Shown: one piece after another, positions 18,710 to 27,375 of the stretch
Position numbering within the stretch: position 1 is the stretch's first letter
Layout: every line of letters begins with the position of its first letter
From: Bacteroidetes bacterium RIFCSPLOWO2_12_FULL_35_15
Lineage (GTDB): Bacteria > Bacteroidota > Bacteroidia > 2-12-FULL-35-15
DNA length: 54,494 nucleotides
Direction: 5' to 3'
NCBI GenBank assembly: GCA_001769385.1
Contig: MEPB01000074.1
Location: forward strand, 1-54,494
Made by a program: the position numbers and the translations under genes
The notes under the pieces: generated by a model
Told to the model about the DNA's origin: nothing
Seen by the model: the letters and a program-made list of their open reading frames with translations, nothing else
The model's database searches: none

Positions 18710-19453
18710 ATGAAAAAAATAATTACTCTTCTATTCATATTTTATTCCATTACGCTCTCTGCTCAAGTTGCAGGATATATGGGAAGGAGGTTTTCTATTG
18801 GATATACAAATTTGGTCTCACCCTCTATTGGAACAATTTATAATTCAACTGTTGGATCACAATTAAGGATAAAAAGCTTAAATGCATCACAGATAGTAGA
18901 TCTGAATTATGTATTTCATTACCGAAAAGCAATTTGTTTTTCAGTGTCATATATAGGTTCTAAGATTGACAATACTTCTGTTATAGGCTATAATCAAAGT
19001 AATTATATATTCAGTGAACCTGAAAATAATGCTCGATTATCTTCTTTAGGATTTTCCTTAGGAATAAAATTATTTAAAAGATCTCGGTTTGCTCCGGTCG
19101 GACCTTATTTGAGGTGGGATGGTTTATTTTTACTGAATACAATAAAATATCAAAAATATGCTTATTCTTATAACAATTACGTTACACATTCTCCGGAAAC
19201 AGAAAATTATAACTCAGGGCAATTAAAATCCAAAGGTTTTGGATTGGCTTTGGGATTTGGGAAACAACGTGTTTTTTTTGATAAATTGTTAATTGATTAT
19301 GGAATCAGGGGAGCAATTGTAATTACTAAAAATGATGATTATAATAAAACTCATTCTGACTATGAAGACGAATTAAGCTATAAAACATTTGGAAAAATAT
19401 TTTTGCAACAATTCATTAATTTACGTTTAGGGATAGGCTTTCTAGCTTTTTAA
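18710..19453 (+). CDS. Outer-membrane barrel-like protein, tandem paralog 3
   Basis: 247 aa, signal peptide ending ITLSAQ, mature start VAGYMGRRFSIGYTNLVSP and C-terminus LRLGIGFLAF. It is the most diverged of the three paralogs. Its last 12 bases overlap the 3' end of the convergent oxidoreductase gene on the minus strand, so the two stops lie within each other's coding region. The function is unknown. Confidence 0.7.
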   Translation: MKKIITLLFIFYSITLSAQVAGYMGRRFSIGYTNLVSPSIGTIYNSTVGSQLRIKSLNASQIVDLNYVFHYRKAICFSVSYIGSKIDNTSVIGYNQSNYIFSEPENNARLSSLGFSLGIKLFKRSRFAPVGPYLRWDGLFLLNTIKYQKYAYSYNNYVTHSPETENYNSGQLKSKGFGLALGFGKQRVFFDKLLIDYGIRGAIVITKNDDYNKTHSDYEDELSYKTFGKIFLQQFINLRLGIGFLAF

Positions 19454-20983
19454 TTTCCAACTTGCATTGGTATTAAATTTTACTTTATTCTCTTTACAGA
19501 TCAATTTTGTAACATCCCGTCCTGTTTTAATGGCAATAGGCAATCCTCCACCGGGTTGATTCCAATGACTGGAATAATAAAAATTTTTTAATCCCGGTAA
19601 TTTAAAACCTACAGGAGATTTAGCTAATAAATTTTTTCCGGGTAACCATCCTTGGGTACTGCCTTTCCAGTTGTTTGTATAACGTAGAAAAGTTGCAGGA
19701 GTAGCCACATCGATCACTTCTATTTTGTCTTTTATTCCGCCTAAGCGTTTATCCAACAAGTCAATTATCTTTTCTAAAAATTCTTTTTTTGCTTCCCGGT
19801 ATTTTGGTCTGTCATGTTTACGTGCATCTATCCAGAATTCTCTTTTTGTGGTGTAAAAACTAACGGTTACGGATGTTTTTCCTTCAGGAGCTTTAGTTGG
19901 GTCGTAATTATAAACATGTACTTCTAAACGTTCGTATATTGTGCCATCTGGCGATACCAATTTCTCTTCTAATGGAATTCTGGAGTAATGAGGGAAATCT
20001 TTAAATTCTTTTGCAATGCCAAATGAAAATTGCATGACCGAATAAAAAACTTCTAATTTTTTTAAAGCCTTCAGGTCAAGTATTTCCTGATCTAGGAATT
20101 TTCCATCCAAGGCATCAAATACGGTATAATTCCAATCGGCAGCCGAAAGGGTAATGTCTGAGAAATGTTTCACATCATTTCTAACCAATACACCTTTTGC
20201 AATTCCTTCTTCAGTTATTATTTTTTTTACGGGAGTATTGTAATGAATTTTTCCTCCTAATGATAAATAGCTTTCTTCAATTTTTTTTGCGAAGGTTAAG
20301 GATCCACCAATTGGATATCCCGCACTTTTTTTATCGAACACCGATAATGGCATAGTGAGCACCATCATATTGACTTCTTCGCCATCATACAATAATTCAA
20401 AACTCTCCTTTAAGAAAGGATTTTTAAATCGTTTAGCATAGGTAAAATTTGTTTCGTTCTTTATTTTCAGGAACCAGTATAAAAATTCTACATAACGTAT
20501 CATTTTTATTCCCCGAATCATGGATTGAAAAAATGGCAGATCATCCAGAATAGGAGGTAAGTCAAACTTTTGCATGATTCGCATTGGTTTGATAAAATTC
20601 ATTATCGCTTTGGTATCATCAGGAGCCAGATCAATTAAATATGCCTGAAGTTTATCGAGGTTAGTGTAAAGTTTAAAGTTTTTTTCACCATATTTATTGA
20701 TGTTATTCAGTACTCCAACTTCAATACGAATGTCGTGGTTATGAAACTTTATTTTTTTCATATCCAAAAGCTCAGACCATAATTTGTAAAAAGAACTTCC
20801 CGAATCGGAGCCTAAGATCCAATGTGCACTTCCATCAAAGGTGTAGCCCCCTTTTTTCCAGCTGGTACAAAGTCCACCGGGAATAGAATGTTTTTCGAAG
20901 ATCTGGGTTTCAAACCCGTTCATTTGCAAATAACATCCTGCTGATAAACCTGAAACACCGCCACCGATAATGTTAATCTTCAT
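19442..20983 (-). CDS. FAD-dependent oxidoreductase (phytoene desaturase/retinol saturase-like)
   Basis: 513-aa flavoprotein of the CrtI/amine-oxidase superfamily. The FAD-binding beta-alpha-beta motif IIGGGVSGLSAGCYL begins at residue 4, followed by EKHSIPGGLCTSWKKGGYTFDGSAHWILG, typical for carotenoid desaturases and retinol saturases. Near the end YYSSHWNQPGGGLPIAIKTGRD forms the second dinucleotide-contact region. It may act on an isoprenoid or lipid, but no carotenoid genes are nearby. It is the last gene of a minus-strand group with two methyltransferase-like genes (50-nt gap). Confidence 0.85.
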   Translation of the reverse strand: MKINIIGGGVSGLSAGCYLQMNGFETQIFEKHSIPGGLCTSWKKGGYTFDGSAHWILGSDSGSSFYKLWSELLDMKKIKFHNHDIRIEVGVLNNINKYGEKNFKLYTNLDKLQAYLIDLAPDDTKAIMNFIKPMRIMQKFDLPPILDDLPFFQSMIRGIKMIRYVEFLYWFLKIKNETNFTYAKRFKNPFLKESFELLYDGEEVNMMVLTMPLSVFDKKSAGYPIGGSLTFAKKIEESYLSLGGKIHYNTPVKKIITEEGIAKGVLVRNDVKHFSDITLSAADWNYTVFDALDGKFLDQEILDLKALKKLEVFYSVMQFSFGIAKEFKDFPHYSRIPLEEKLVSPDGTIYERLEVHVYNYDPTKAPEGKTSVTVSFYTTKREFWIDARKHDRPKYREAKKEFLEKIIDLLDKRLGGIKDKIEVIDVATPATFLRYTNNWKGSTQGWLPGKNLLAKSPVGFKLPGLKNFYYSSHWNQPGGGLPIAIKTGRDVTKLICKENKVKFNTNASWKLKS

Positions 20984-21033
20984 TTTTAATGGTTTGGGTG
21001 TTAGTAGTTTCGAATAAATTATAGAATTGGATC

Positions 21034-21765
21034 TTATTTTTTACGGAAAAATATTCCGTTGCATTGCAGAACTACTCCTGTGTTGTTATCTGTAAAGGCA
21101 GGAACAATACTGTTGAGTTGAAATCCATTTTGTTCCATGTATTCTAAAACCTGCGGCAATAACCAATTTTGGTTTTCGTAAAGCGGAATCAAAGAGATCT
21201 CCATTTCAATTCCTTTGGCTTTGTTGATCATGTTTTGAGCACCTTTTAAAACTTCCTGTTCAAAACCCTGTACATCAATTTTTAAGAAAATATTTTTTGC
21301 ATTTTTACTATATTCAGCACCAATTTCATCCAAAGGGAATACCTGTACTTTTTCTTTTCCAATAATTTTCGAATCCGGAGCACCTTCGTAATGGGAGTCG
21401 AGCATATTCAGCAAGGTACTACTAACCGAGTTGGCTGAAATATTAATTTCTATTTCTTCCTTTTTGCTGCCGATGGCACAACGTGGAGCTACATCCCAAT
21501 TATTATATTTTTCACTTTCTTTTTTAATTTCGCTGTACGCGGAAGTCAAAGGCTCAAAGGATACAATTTTATTTTTATAGCCGGCATCAATGATTCCGGT
21601 TGCATATTGACCTTTGTTGGCACCGATATCAAACACCAGATCGATGTTATAATGCTCGAGAAGTTTTATCCTTCTTAGCTCCTCACTGGTCGCTGCATTA
21701 TATTTGCGAATAAGTATTCCGCAATTTTGAAAAAGTTTTTTGGTGATCCGTTCAAAGGTGTTCAT
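21034..21765 (-). CDS. FkbM family SAM-dependent methyltransferase
   Basis: 243 aa. The SAM-binding motif VFDIGANKGQYATGI (about 44-58) followed by IVSFEPLTSAY, and later IFLKIDVQGFEQEVLKGA, are the hallmarks of FkbM methyltransferases, which O-methylate sugars or polyketides. In this setting a methyl group on a surface-glycan sugar is the natural guess. It lies 19 nt downstream of another methyltransferase-like gene and 50 nt upstream of the oxidoreductase, all on the minus strand. Confidence 0.88.
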   Translation of the reverse strand: MNTFERITKKLFQNCGILIRKYNAATSEELRRIKLLEHYNIDLVFDIGANKGQYATGIIDAGYKNKIVSFEPLTSAYSEIKKESEKYNNWDVAPRCAIGSKKEEIEINISANSVSSTLLNMLDSHYEGAPDSKIIGKEKVQVFPLDEIGAEYSKNAKNIFLKIDVQGFEQEVLKGAQNMINKAKGIEMEISLIPLYENQNWLLPQVLEYMEQNGFQLNSIVPAFTDNNTGVVLQCNGIFFRKK

Positions 21766-21784
21766 ACAATTTTTAAATTATTTT

Positions 21785-22483
21785 TTACGATTCAGCAATT
21801 ACTCGTATCATATCGTCCTTCACGGTAACACTATACTTTGGATTTATTTTTTTTACATGATCGGTCAGTTCGGCAATAGTAGGGTAATCGTGCTTTCCAA
21901 GAAATAGACGAGCATCATCAATGATCATCACATGACCTTTGTTATTTTTAAAAACAGCATCAATCTCCGCATAAATAGGACATTCTACCTTACTTAAAGC
22001 AGTATCTCCGCCACAATAGTGACCATCGAGCCAGAATAATGCCGGTTGATCAATAGTTGGGACAAGTTTAGGTAATATTTCTCCGCTATCACCTTGTATC
22101 AGATTTATTTGAGTATCATTCTTGAAACGTTGTTTCGCTTTTTCCCAGAATTCAGTGCTGAGTTCAACGGAAAATAATTTATCAAAATTGTTTTTTTGAG
22201 CTTCCATCATATCGCCTCTGAAAGTACCTGTTTCCACTAATACTTTACAGTTGTATTTTTTACCATATTCGGCAATGGTCAGTTGTTTTATTTTATGGGG
22301 CGGTGGAGTAGGAGCATTGTATCGGTTCCAGTCCATTACAATAAAATCAATTTCAGCATCATCGATATATCCTTTCTTAACCCATTCAGCAACAATTGGA
22401 TTTTTTTTCCAGCGGTTCCTTAAAATTGGGATAACTACTTTCTTTGCTAAATTGACAATTGGCCTTGGTAATTTACTTTTCAT
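21785..22483 (-). CDS. Class I SAM-dependent methyltransferase-like protein
   Basis: 232 aa. The core has KVLVETGTFRGDMMEA and LFSVELSTEFWEKAKQRF (SAM motifs I and II in modified form), then LIQGDSGEILPKL and ALFWLDGHYCGGDTA, followed by HVMIIDDARLFLG. This layout resembles TylF/macrocin-type or rhamnosyl O-methyltransferases. The motif I glycines are reduced (ETGTFRG), so activity should be tested. It is the first gene of the minus-strand group 22483-19442 and is divergent from the DUF115-like gene. Confidence 0.7.
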   Translation of the reverse strand: MKSKLPRPIVNLAKKVVIPILRNRWKKNPIVAEWVKKGYIDDAEIDFIVMDWNRYNAPTPPPHKIKQLTIAEYGKKYNCKVLVETGTFRGDMMEAQKNNFDKLFSVELSTEFWEKAKQRFKNDTQINLIQGDSGEILPKLVPTIDQPALFWLDGHYCGGDTALSKVECPIYAEIDAVFKNNKGHVMIIDDARLFLGKHDYPTIAELTDHVKKINPKYSVTVKDDMIRVIAES

Positions 22484-22629
22484 TTGTAATCTATTTTAAA
22501 TCATATAACAGATGTCAAAAATAACAAAAAAATACGACCTGCATGTCTGAAATTACTAATGTTGCCGAGTTAAAATACATCGGATTTCTCATAAAAGCAG
22601 AATGCTATTCATTTTTTAATGATTATAAT

Positions 22630-22637
22630 TACATTTG
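22630..22637 (+). promoter_or_regulatory. Putative -7 element (TAnnTTTG)
   Basis: TACATTTG matches the consensus exactly and lies 28 nt before the ATG at 22666. No clear -33 TTG was seen. Confidence 0.5.
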
Positions 22638-22665
22638 TAAAATAGAGATTCCTTAAATAACATCT

Positions 22666-23541
22666 ATGTCGGGCGAAAAAGCATATAAAGGTTTTGTATT
22701 ATTTATTACACAATGTGTAAATACATTCCTTTCTGTTTTGAAAATTATTGTTCAATCAAAGTTCGGATTGAAACTACCGAAGGCAGAAAGCAATAGATGT
22801 ATTGTTCTTGCAAATGGACCTTCGCTTAAAACATCGCTTGAAAAACATCCGGAATTATTTAAACAACATCCACTTATTTGCGTGAATACATTTGCTGTAA
22901 CAGCAGAGTTTGAGTCGCTAAAACCAAAATATTATGTGATGTTGGACCCATTTTTATGGGATATTAAAAATGAAACTAATTTAAGGACCTTTAAAAATTT
23001 AGAAGAAAAAACAACCTGGAAATTGCATTTACTTATTCCGAAACATGCAATGAATAATCCAATATTTCAGAAATTGAAAAAGAAAAACAGCAATATTGTT
23101 TTAACACCTTTTAATTATACCGTATTTAAAGGATTTTCAAATGTTGCGCATTGGTTTTATAATAAAAACCTGGCAATGCCGCAAAGTTTAAATGTTACAA
23201 TAACAGCTTTGTTTCTAGGAGTCAACTTGGGTTATAAAGAAATTTATTTGGTTGGTGCTGATCATACCTGGCATGAGAATTTGCATATGAGTGATGAAAA
23301 TATTCTTCATACCAAAGTGACTCACTTTTACGAAAATGATACAGAAATAAAATTAGTACCGTATTATATAAGTGGAATCCCCGGAAATGGAACCCGGAAG
23401 GCACATGAGTTTTTTGATATCTGGAGCAGGACATTTTATGCCTATCATCTCATTAATGATTACGCAGTAAAACATAATTGTACTATTTTAAATGCGAGTG
23501 AAGTGTCTTTTATAGATGCATTTAAGCGGATAAAACTGTAA
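22666..23541 (+). CDS. DUF115/MAF_flag10-like or GT42-like protein, candidate nonulosonate transferase
   Basis: 291 aa, cytoplasmic with an N-terminal hydrophobic stretch (about 8-32). CIVLANGPSLKTSLE (46-59) and LGYKEIYLVGADHTW (188-202) resemble the GNGPSLK and GYKEIYLSGID elements I recall from GT42 sialyltransferases such as CstII and from DUF115 (Maf) proteins that attach pseudaminic or legionaminic acid to flagellin. KYYVMLDPFLWD and RKAHEFFDIW are further shared-looking parts. It is followed by a CMP-nonulosonate synthetase gene, which fits a role in transferring that sugar. The resemblance is from memory and needs a profile or structure search. Confidence 0.6.
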   Translation: MSGEKAYKGFVLFITQCVNTFLSVLKIIVQSKFGLKLPKAESNRCIVLANGPSLKTSLEKHPELFKQHPLICVNTFAVTAEFESLKPKYYVMLDPFLWDIKNETNLRTFKNLEEKTTWKLHLLIPKHAMNNPIFQKLKKKNSNIVLTPFNYTVFKGFSNVAHWFYNKNLAMPQSLNVTITALFLGVNLGYKEIYLVGADHTWHENLHMSDENILHTKVTHFYENDTEIKLVPYYISGIPGNGTRKAHEFFDIWSRTFYAYHLINDYAVKHNCTILNASEVSFIDAFKRIKL

Positions 23542-23588
23542 TACTTGTGTAAATTAGGATGATTCATTTTCTAAATTTGCAAATAAAA

Positions 23589-23683
23589 TGTCATTCCGAC
23601 CAGAGTGGAGGAATCTTGCTTTTAATTATAAAGATTTCTCTGCGGAGTTTACACAGAGCAAAGTCGAAGTGGTCGAAATGACA
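23589..23683. repeat. Intergenic dyad repeat (GTCATTCCGACC type)
   Basis: A 95-bp element bounded by TGTCATTCCGACCA (23589-23602) and its complement with one mismatch (23670-23683). The interior has GGAGGAATCTTGC and AAGATTTCTCTGCGG, a second imperfect dyad. I recall similar GTCATTTCGACC...AGGAGAAATCT dispersed repeats in many Bacteroidota genomes. It lies between the DUF115-like gene and the cytidylyltransferase gene. Confidence 0.65.
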
Positions 23684-23728
23684 AAAGCACTTAGAATTAG
23701 TTAAACTATATTCTGTAAAATAAATAGA

Positions 23729-24442
23729 ATGAAAAAAATATTGATCACCATTTGTGCAAGAGGCGGCTCAAAAGGAATTCCGGGAAAGAACATTAAAATG
23801 ATGAATGGGAAACTATTGATCTCTTATACCATTGAAACAGCCTTAAAATTTTCGAATCTTCATAATGTTCAATTGGCACTTTCGACTGATTCCATTGATA
23901 TTAAAAATACTGCCGAAAAATTCGGATTGAAAACTGATTACATTCGTCCTGCAGATCTTGCTACCGATAGTGCAGGGAAACTTCCTGTAATTAAAGATGT
24001 TTTGCACTATCATGAAAAATTAAATAATACAATTTATGATTTTGTTATTGATCTGGATATTACTTCTCCCTTGCGGACAATTGATGATCTGCAATCAGCT
24101 TTAACTCTTTTAATTGACAGTAAAGAAGCGGTAAATTTATTTTCAGTAAGCAAAGCACACCGCAACCCCTATTTTAATATGGTAGAGGAGCAGCCGGACG
24201 GGTTTTATTATTTAGTAAAAAGTGGAAATTTTTTAACGCGACAGTCTTCACCAAAGGTTTATGACTTAAATGCATCATTTTATATTTTTAAACGACATTT
24301 CTTTGAAATGTATAATTCTGCAATGACTCCCAAAAGCATCATTTATGAAGTGCCTCATGTTTGTTTTGATCTGGATGAGCCTCTAGATTTTGAATTTTTA
24401 GAATTTTTATTGAAGAATAAAAAATTAAATTTTGAACTATGA
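23729..24442 (+). CDS. CMP-nonulosonate cytidylyltransferase (NeuA/LegF-like)
   Basis: 237 aa, normal for the family. ICARGGSKGIPGKNIKMMNGKLLISYTI (from residue 8) is the CTP-binding loop of acylneuraminate cytidylyltransferases; DFVIDLDITSPLRTIDDL gives the metal-binding aspartates. The enzyme activates a nonulosonic acid (sialic, legionaminic or similar) with CTP, the last step before transfer. The stop overlaps the start of the next gene by 4 nt, so translation is probably coupled. NeuA, LegF and PtmB cannot be told apart by eye; the surrounding leg-type genes favour the legionaminic branch. Confidence 0.9.
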   Translation: MKKILITICARGGSKGIPGKNIKMMNGKLLISYTIETALKFSNLHNVQLALSTDSIDIKNTAEKFGLKTDYIRPADLATDSAGKLPVIKDVLHYHEKLNNTIYDFVIDLDITSPLRTIDDLQSALTLLIDSKEAVNLFSVSKAHRNPYFNMVEEQPDGFYYLVKSGNFLTRQSSPKVYDLNASFYIFKRHFFEMYNSAMTPKSIIYEVPHVCFDLDEPLDFEFLEFLLKNKKLNFEL

Positions 24443-25347
24443 AGGTACTTATCATTGGATTAGGTTCAATTGCTAAAAAGCATATCAATGCAATCAAACA
24501 GATTGATCCAAGTGCAGAACTATATGCATTAAGGAGTACTTCAATTTCAGAGCAATATGAAAATGTGAAAAATGTTTTTTCCATTGATGAATGTCCTGAA
24601 ATTGATTTTGTAATTATTTCAAATCCAACTGCATTTCATGCAGATGCAATAAAAAAAGTTGCTTCACTTAAAAAACATTTGTTTATTGAAAAACCTCCCT
24701 TTCATACATTAGAGGATGTGGATGAGATCTTGAATTTAGTTTCTGAAAATCAACTAAAAACATACACTGCATTTAATTTACGCTTTCTGGATTGTTTGAA
24801 CTATGTAAAGAAAAACATACAAACAAGTAAAGTGCAGGAAGTGAATGTATATTGTGGTTCCTATTTACCTGAATGGAGAAGTAATACGGATTATAAAAAT
24901 AATTACAGTGCTAATTCTGACATGGGTGGTGGAGCTCATTTGGATCTGATCCATGAATTGGATTATGTTTTATGGATCTTTGGTCAACCATTGGAAGTAA
25001 GATCTATTTTGAGAAGTAAATCTAAAATTGATATTAAAGCAATTGATTATGCAAATTATGCACTTATTTACAATGATTTTGTGGTGAATATTATATTGAA
25101 TTATTATAGAAGAGATGCAAAAAGGACATGTGAAATAATCTTTGATGATGTAACCTGGAATGTGAACCTACTGAAAAATAATATTACAAATACTGAAAAC
25201 AATTCATTTGTATTTCAATCAAAACAAACTGGATTAGATACTTATAAAGATCAAATGGAGTATTTTTATAAAACTATTTCAAGGAATGAGATGCTTTCAA
25301 ATTCATTATCCGAATCAGTAAACACTTTAAAAATTGCTTTATCATGA
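24439..25347 (+). CDS. Gfo/Idh/MocA family oxidoreductase (PtmF-like position)
   Basis: 302 aa, NAD(P)-dependent. LIIGLGSIAKKHINAI at the start is the Rossmann motif, FIEKPPFHTLEDVDEIL carries the conserved EKP, and SDMGGGAHLDLIHELDYVLWIFG holds the conserved His region of the substrate site. It overlaps its neighbours on both sides by 4 nt, so the cytidylyltransferase, this gene and the SDR form one unit. Comparable oxidoreductase pairs lie in the Campylobacter ptm flagellin-glycosylation genes. The exact reaction is unknown. Confidence 0.85.
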   Translation: MKVLIIGLGSIAKKHINAIKQIDPSAELYALRSTSISEQYENVKNVFSIDECPEIDFVIISNPTAFHADAIKKVASLKKHLFIEKPPFHTLEDVDEILNLVSENQLKTYTAFNLRFLDCLNYVKKNIQTSKVQEVNVYCGSYLPEWRSNTDYKNNYSANSDMGGGAHLDLIHELDYVLWIFGQPLEVRSILRSKSKIDIKAIDYANYALIYNDFVVNIILNYYRRDAKRTCEIIFDDVTWNVNLLKNNITNTENNSFVFQSKQTGLDTYKDQMEYFYKTISRNEMLSNSLSESVNTLKIALS

Positions 25348-26084
25348 TAAATTTAAAAAACAAAATTATTGTTGTAGTCGGTGGCAATGGATTGCTCGGA
25401 AAAGAGTTTGTGAAACAGATCAGGGAAAATGAAGGCATCGCTATTAATGCGGATATTAACCTGGATTCGGATTTGGACAAACACATTTTTGAATGTGATA
25501 TTACAGATGAAAACTCGATTCGAAATCTGATTGAAAGTGTAGTAAATAAGTTTGGAAGAATTGATGGATGGATCAATACAGCTTACCCTAGAACAGCTGA
25601 TTGGGGAGATCGGATTGATAACATTGATTTTGATTCATTCAGAAAAAATGTAGATATGCATATGAATGGATATTTTATTGCCTCCAAATTGGCTATTGAT
25701 GCCATGTTACCAAATCAAAAAGGAAGCTTAATAAATATAGCATCCATTTATGGAGTTGTCGGACCGGATTTTACAATTTATGAAGGCACCAAGATGTCCA
25801 ATTCTGTTACTTACGCAGCTATTAAAGGTGGAATTGTAAATTTTACCCGATTTTTAGCATCCTATTATGGTGGCAATGGGATTCGAGTGAACACGGTTTC
25901 TCCCGGTGGAATTTTTGATAACCAACCAGAACCTTTTTTGTCAAATTACAATAAAAAAGTTCCATTAAAAAGGATGGGCACTCCGCAAGATATTGCTCCA
26001 GGAGTAGTTTATTTATTATCAGATGCAGCAAATTATGTTACAGGACAAAATTTAATCATTGATGGTGGTTGGACCTGTATTTAG
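25344..26084 (+). CDS. Short-chain dehydrogenase/reductase (PtmA-like position)
   Basis: 246 aa. The cofactor motif is VVGGNGLLGKEF (the usual TGxxxGxG replaced by GGNGLLG), then GRIDGWINTAYPR, the active site Ser in INIASIYG, and YAAIKGG with Tyr and Lys of the YxxxK pair. VRVNTVSPGG appears as IRVNTVSPGGIF, and the C-terminus YVTGQNLIIDGGWT is typical for classical SDRs. It overlaps the upstream gene by 4 nt. With the preceding oxidoreductase it probably supplies or modifies a precursor of the nonulosonic sugar. Confidence 0.88.
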   Translation: MINLKNKIIVVVGGNGLLGKEFVKQIRENEGIAINADINLDSDLDKHIFECDITDENSIRNLIESVVNKFGRIDGWINTAYPRTADWGDRIDNIDFDSFRKNVDMHMNGYFIASKLAIDAMLPNQKGSLINIASIYGVVGPDFTIYEGTKMSNSVTYAAIKGGIVNFTRFLASYYGGNGIRVNTVSPGGIFDNQPEPFLSNYNKKVPLKRMGTPQDIAPGVVYLLSDAANYVTGQNLIIDGGWTCI

Positions 26085-26107
26085 AAAATAAGAACAATTT
26101 TTCCTTG

Positions 26108-27193
26108 ATGAAAACAAAACAACTTACAGAAGGCAGTTCCTTATTTTTAGATCTACTCAGGGCATTTTCTGTTCAGTTAGTTGTTGTCGGACATGGGATA
26201 AGTTTTTGCGCGATATTCCCATCATTACAGCCTCCTTATTTTCCTTTTATGCAAAATATTGCTGTGGTAATATTTTTCTTGCTTTCAGGATATCTAATAA
26301 GTAATTCGATCTTTTATAATATTGCTTCAAATAAAAATTATTCGTTCACTTCTTATTTCATTGATAGATTTTCAAGAATATATTCTGCTTTGATACCGGC
26401 CTTGATCTTTGTTTTTTTTATTGATTACTTCAGTGTTTCAAAAAACTCAATCAATTATATTTATTCTGATGCTTTTAATATCAAAACCTTTATTGGGAAT
26501 ATTTTTATGTTACAGGATTTTCCATTTTTAAAACATGTATCAATGAAAATTACATCATTTGGTTCTGCCCGTCCATTATGGACCTTGGCTATCGAATGGT
26601 GGATTTATATGTGGTTCGGATTCTTGTCAATAAAAATTATAAAGGCCAATAAATTCTCAATCCTCAATATGCTGATTTTCGCTTTTTTATGTATAGTTCC
26701 TGCGTATAATATTATTTCAGGGAGAGGAAACGGGTTAACCGTTTACTGGTTGTTCGGTTTATTGGTGTGTTTGCTGTACGATAAATACAAGAACCTTGAT
26801 CTAAAAAAATCAATTAAATGGATCATGTTACTCTTGTTTCTATTATTGGCTGCTGCCAGAGTTGAATATACGTTGCAGGAATACGAAGGGATCTTTGTTT
26901 TTTTATTAGCAGTGAGCTTATTGATTTCGATTGAACTTTGCAGTAATCTGCAAATAAATAAAAGTATTTCAAAGTTGGTGCGCTTAATTGCTAATTACTC
27001 ATACACGCTCTATTTGGTACATTATAGTATTTATGATTTTTTGCTTTCGCATTACAATAGTGATTATTCCGGGAATACACTTTTTGTAACAGGATTTATT
27101 GTTTCCAATGCGATAGCATTTGCAATTGGCTATTTCACAGAAACCAAACTGACAAAATTTGTGAAAGGAAAATTAAAGGCAAGGTTTGTTTAA
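26108..27193 (+). CDS. Acyltransferase family 3 membrane protein (OafA/YrhL-like)
   Basis: About 361 aa from the ATG at 26108; a TTG start at 26069 inside the upstream gene is possible but adds a poorly fitting N-terminus. It is a multi-pass membrane protein: LDLLRAFSVQLVVVGHG with the conserved His, then VIFFLLSGYLIS, SRIYSALIPALI, ARPLWTLAIEWWIYMWFG and ANYSYTLYLVHYSIY, the recognised OafA order. It is expected to O-acylate a surface sugar or lipid intermediate. It follows the SDR closely, so it belongs to the same transcript, and it converges on the CBS-nucleotidyltransferase across a dyad repeat. Confidence 0.88.
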   Translation: MKTKQLTEGSSLFLDLLRAFSVQLVVVGHGISFCAIFPSLQPPYFPFMQNIAVVIFFLLSGYLISNSIFYNIASNKNYSFTSYFIDRFSRIYSALIPALIFVFFIDYFSVSKNSINYIYSDAFNIKTFIGNIFMLQDFPFLKHVSMKITSFGSARPLWTLAIEWWIYMWFGFLSIKIIKANKFSILNMLIFAFLCIVPAYNIISGRGNGLTVYWLFGLLVCLLYDKYKNLDLKKSIKWIMLLLFLLLAAARVEYTLQEYEGIFVFLLAVSLLISIELCSNLQINKSISKLVRLIANYSYTLYLVHYSIYDFLLSHYNSDYSGNTLFVTGFIVSNAIAFAIGYFTETKLTKFVKGKLKARFV

Positions 27194-27203
27194 AAGAAAA
27201 TAA

Positions 27204-27367
27204 ACCACTGAGAAACTGAGAACCACGGAGATGATTACTCAAAAAAAATAACTGAAATTTCTATACGATAATTGGATTGTGCTATTGGGATGCATAAAAT
27301 TTTTAGATTGGCTTGCTCGACTCGGTTTATAATCAGTGAATCTCTGTGTTCTCAGTGTCTCTGTGGT
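27204..27367. repeat. Intergenic inverted repeat with ~29-bp arms
   Basis: Imperfect arms at 27204-27232 and 27340-27367: left ACCACTGAGAAACTGAGAAC, and the complement of the right arm reads ACCACAGAGACACTGAGAAC before continuing with matching GAGAT. The 107-bp interior has no ORF. It fills the gap between two convergent genes and could act as a bidirectional terminator or be a mobile repeat. It differs in sequence from the elements at 11.2 and 23.6 kb. Confidence 0.65.
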
Positions 27368-27375
27368 ATCTTTCA

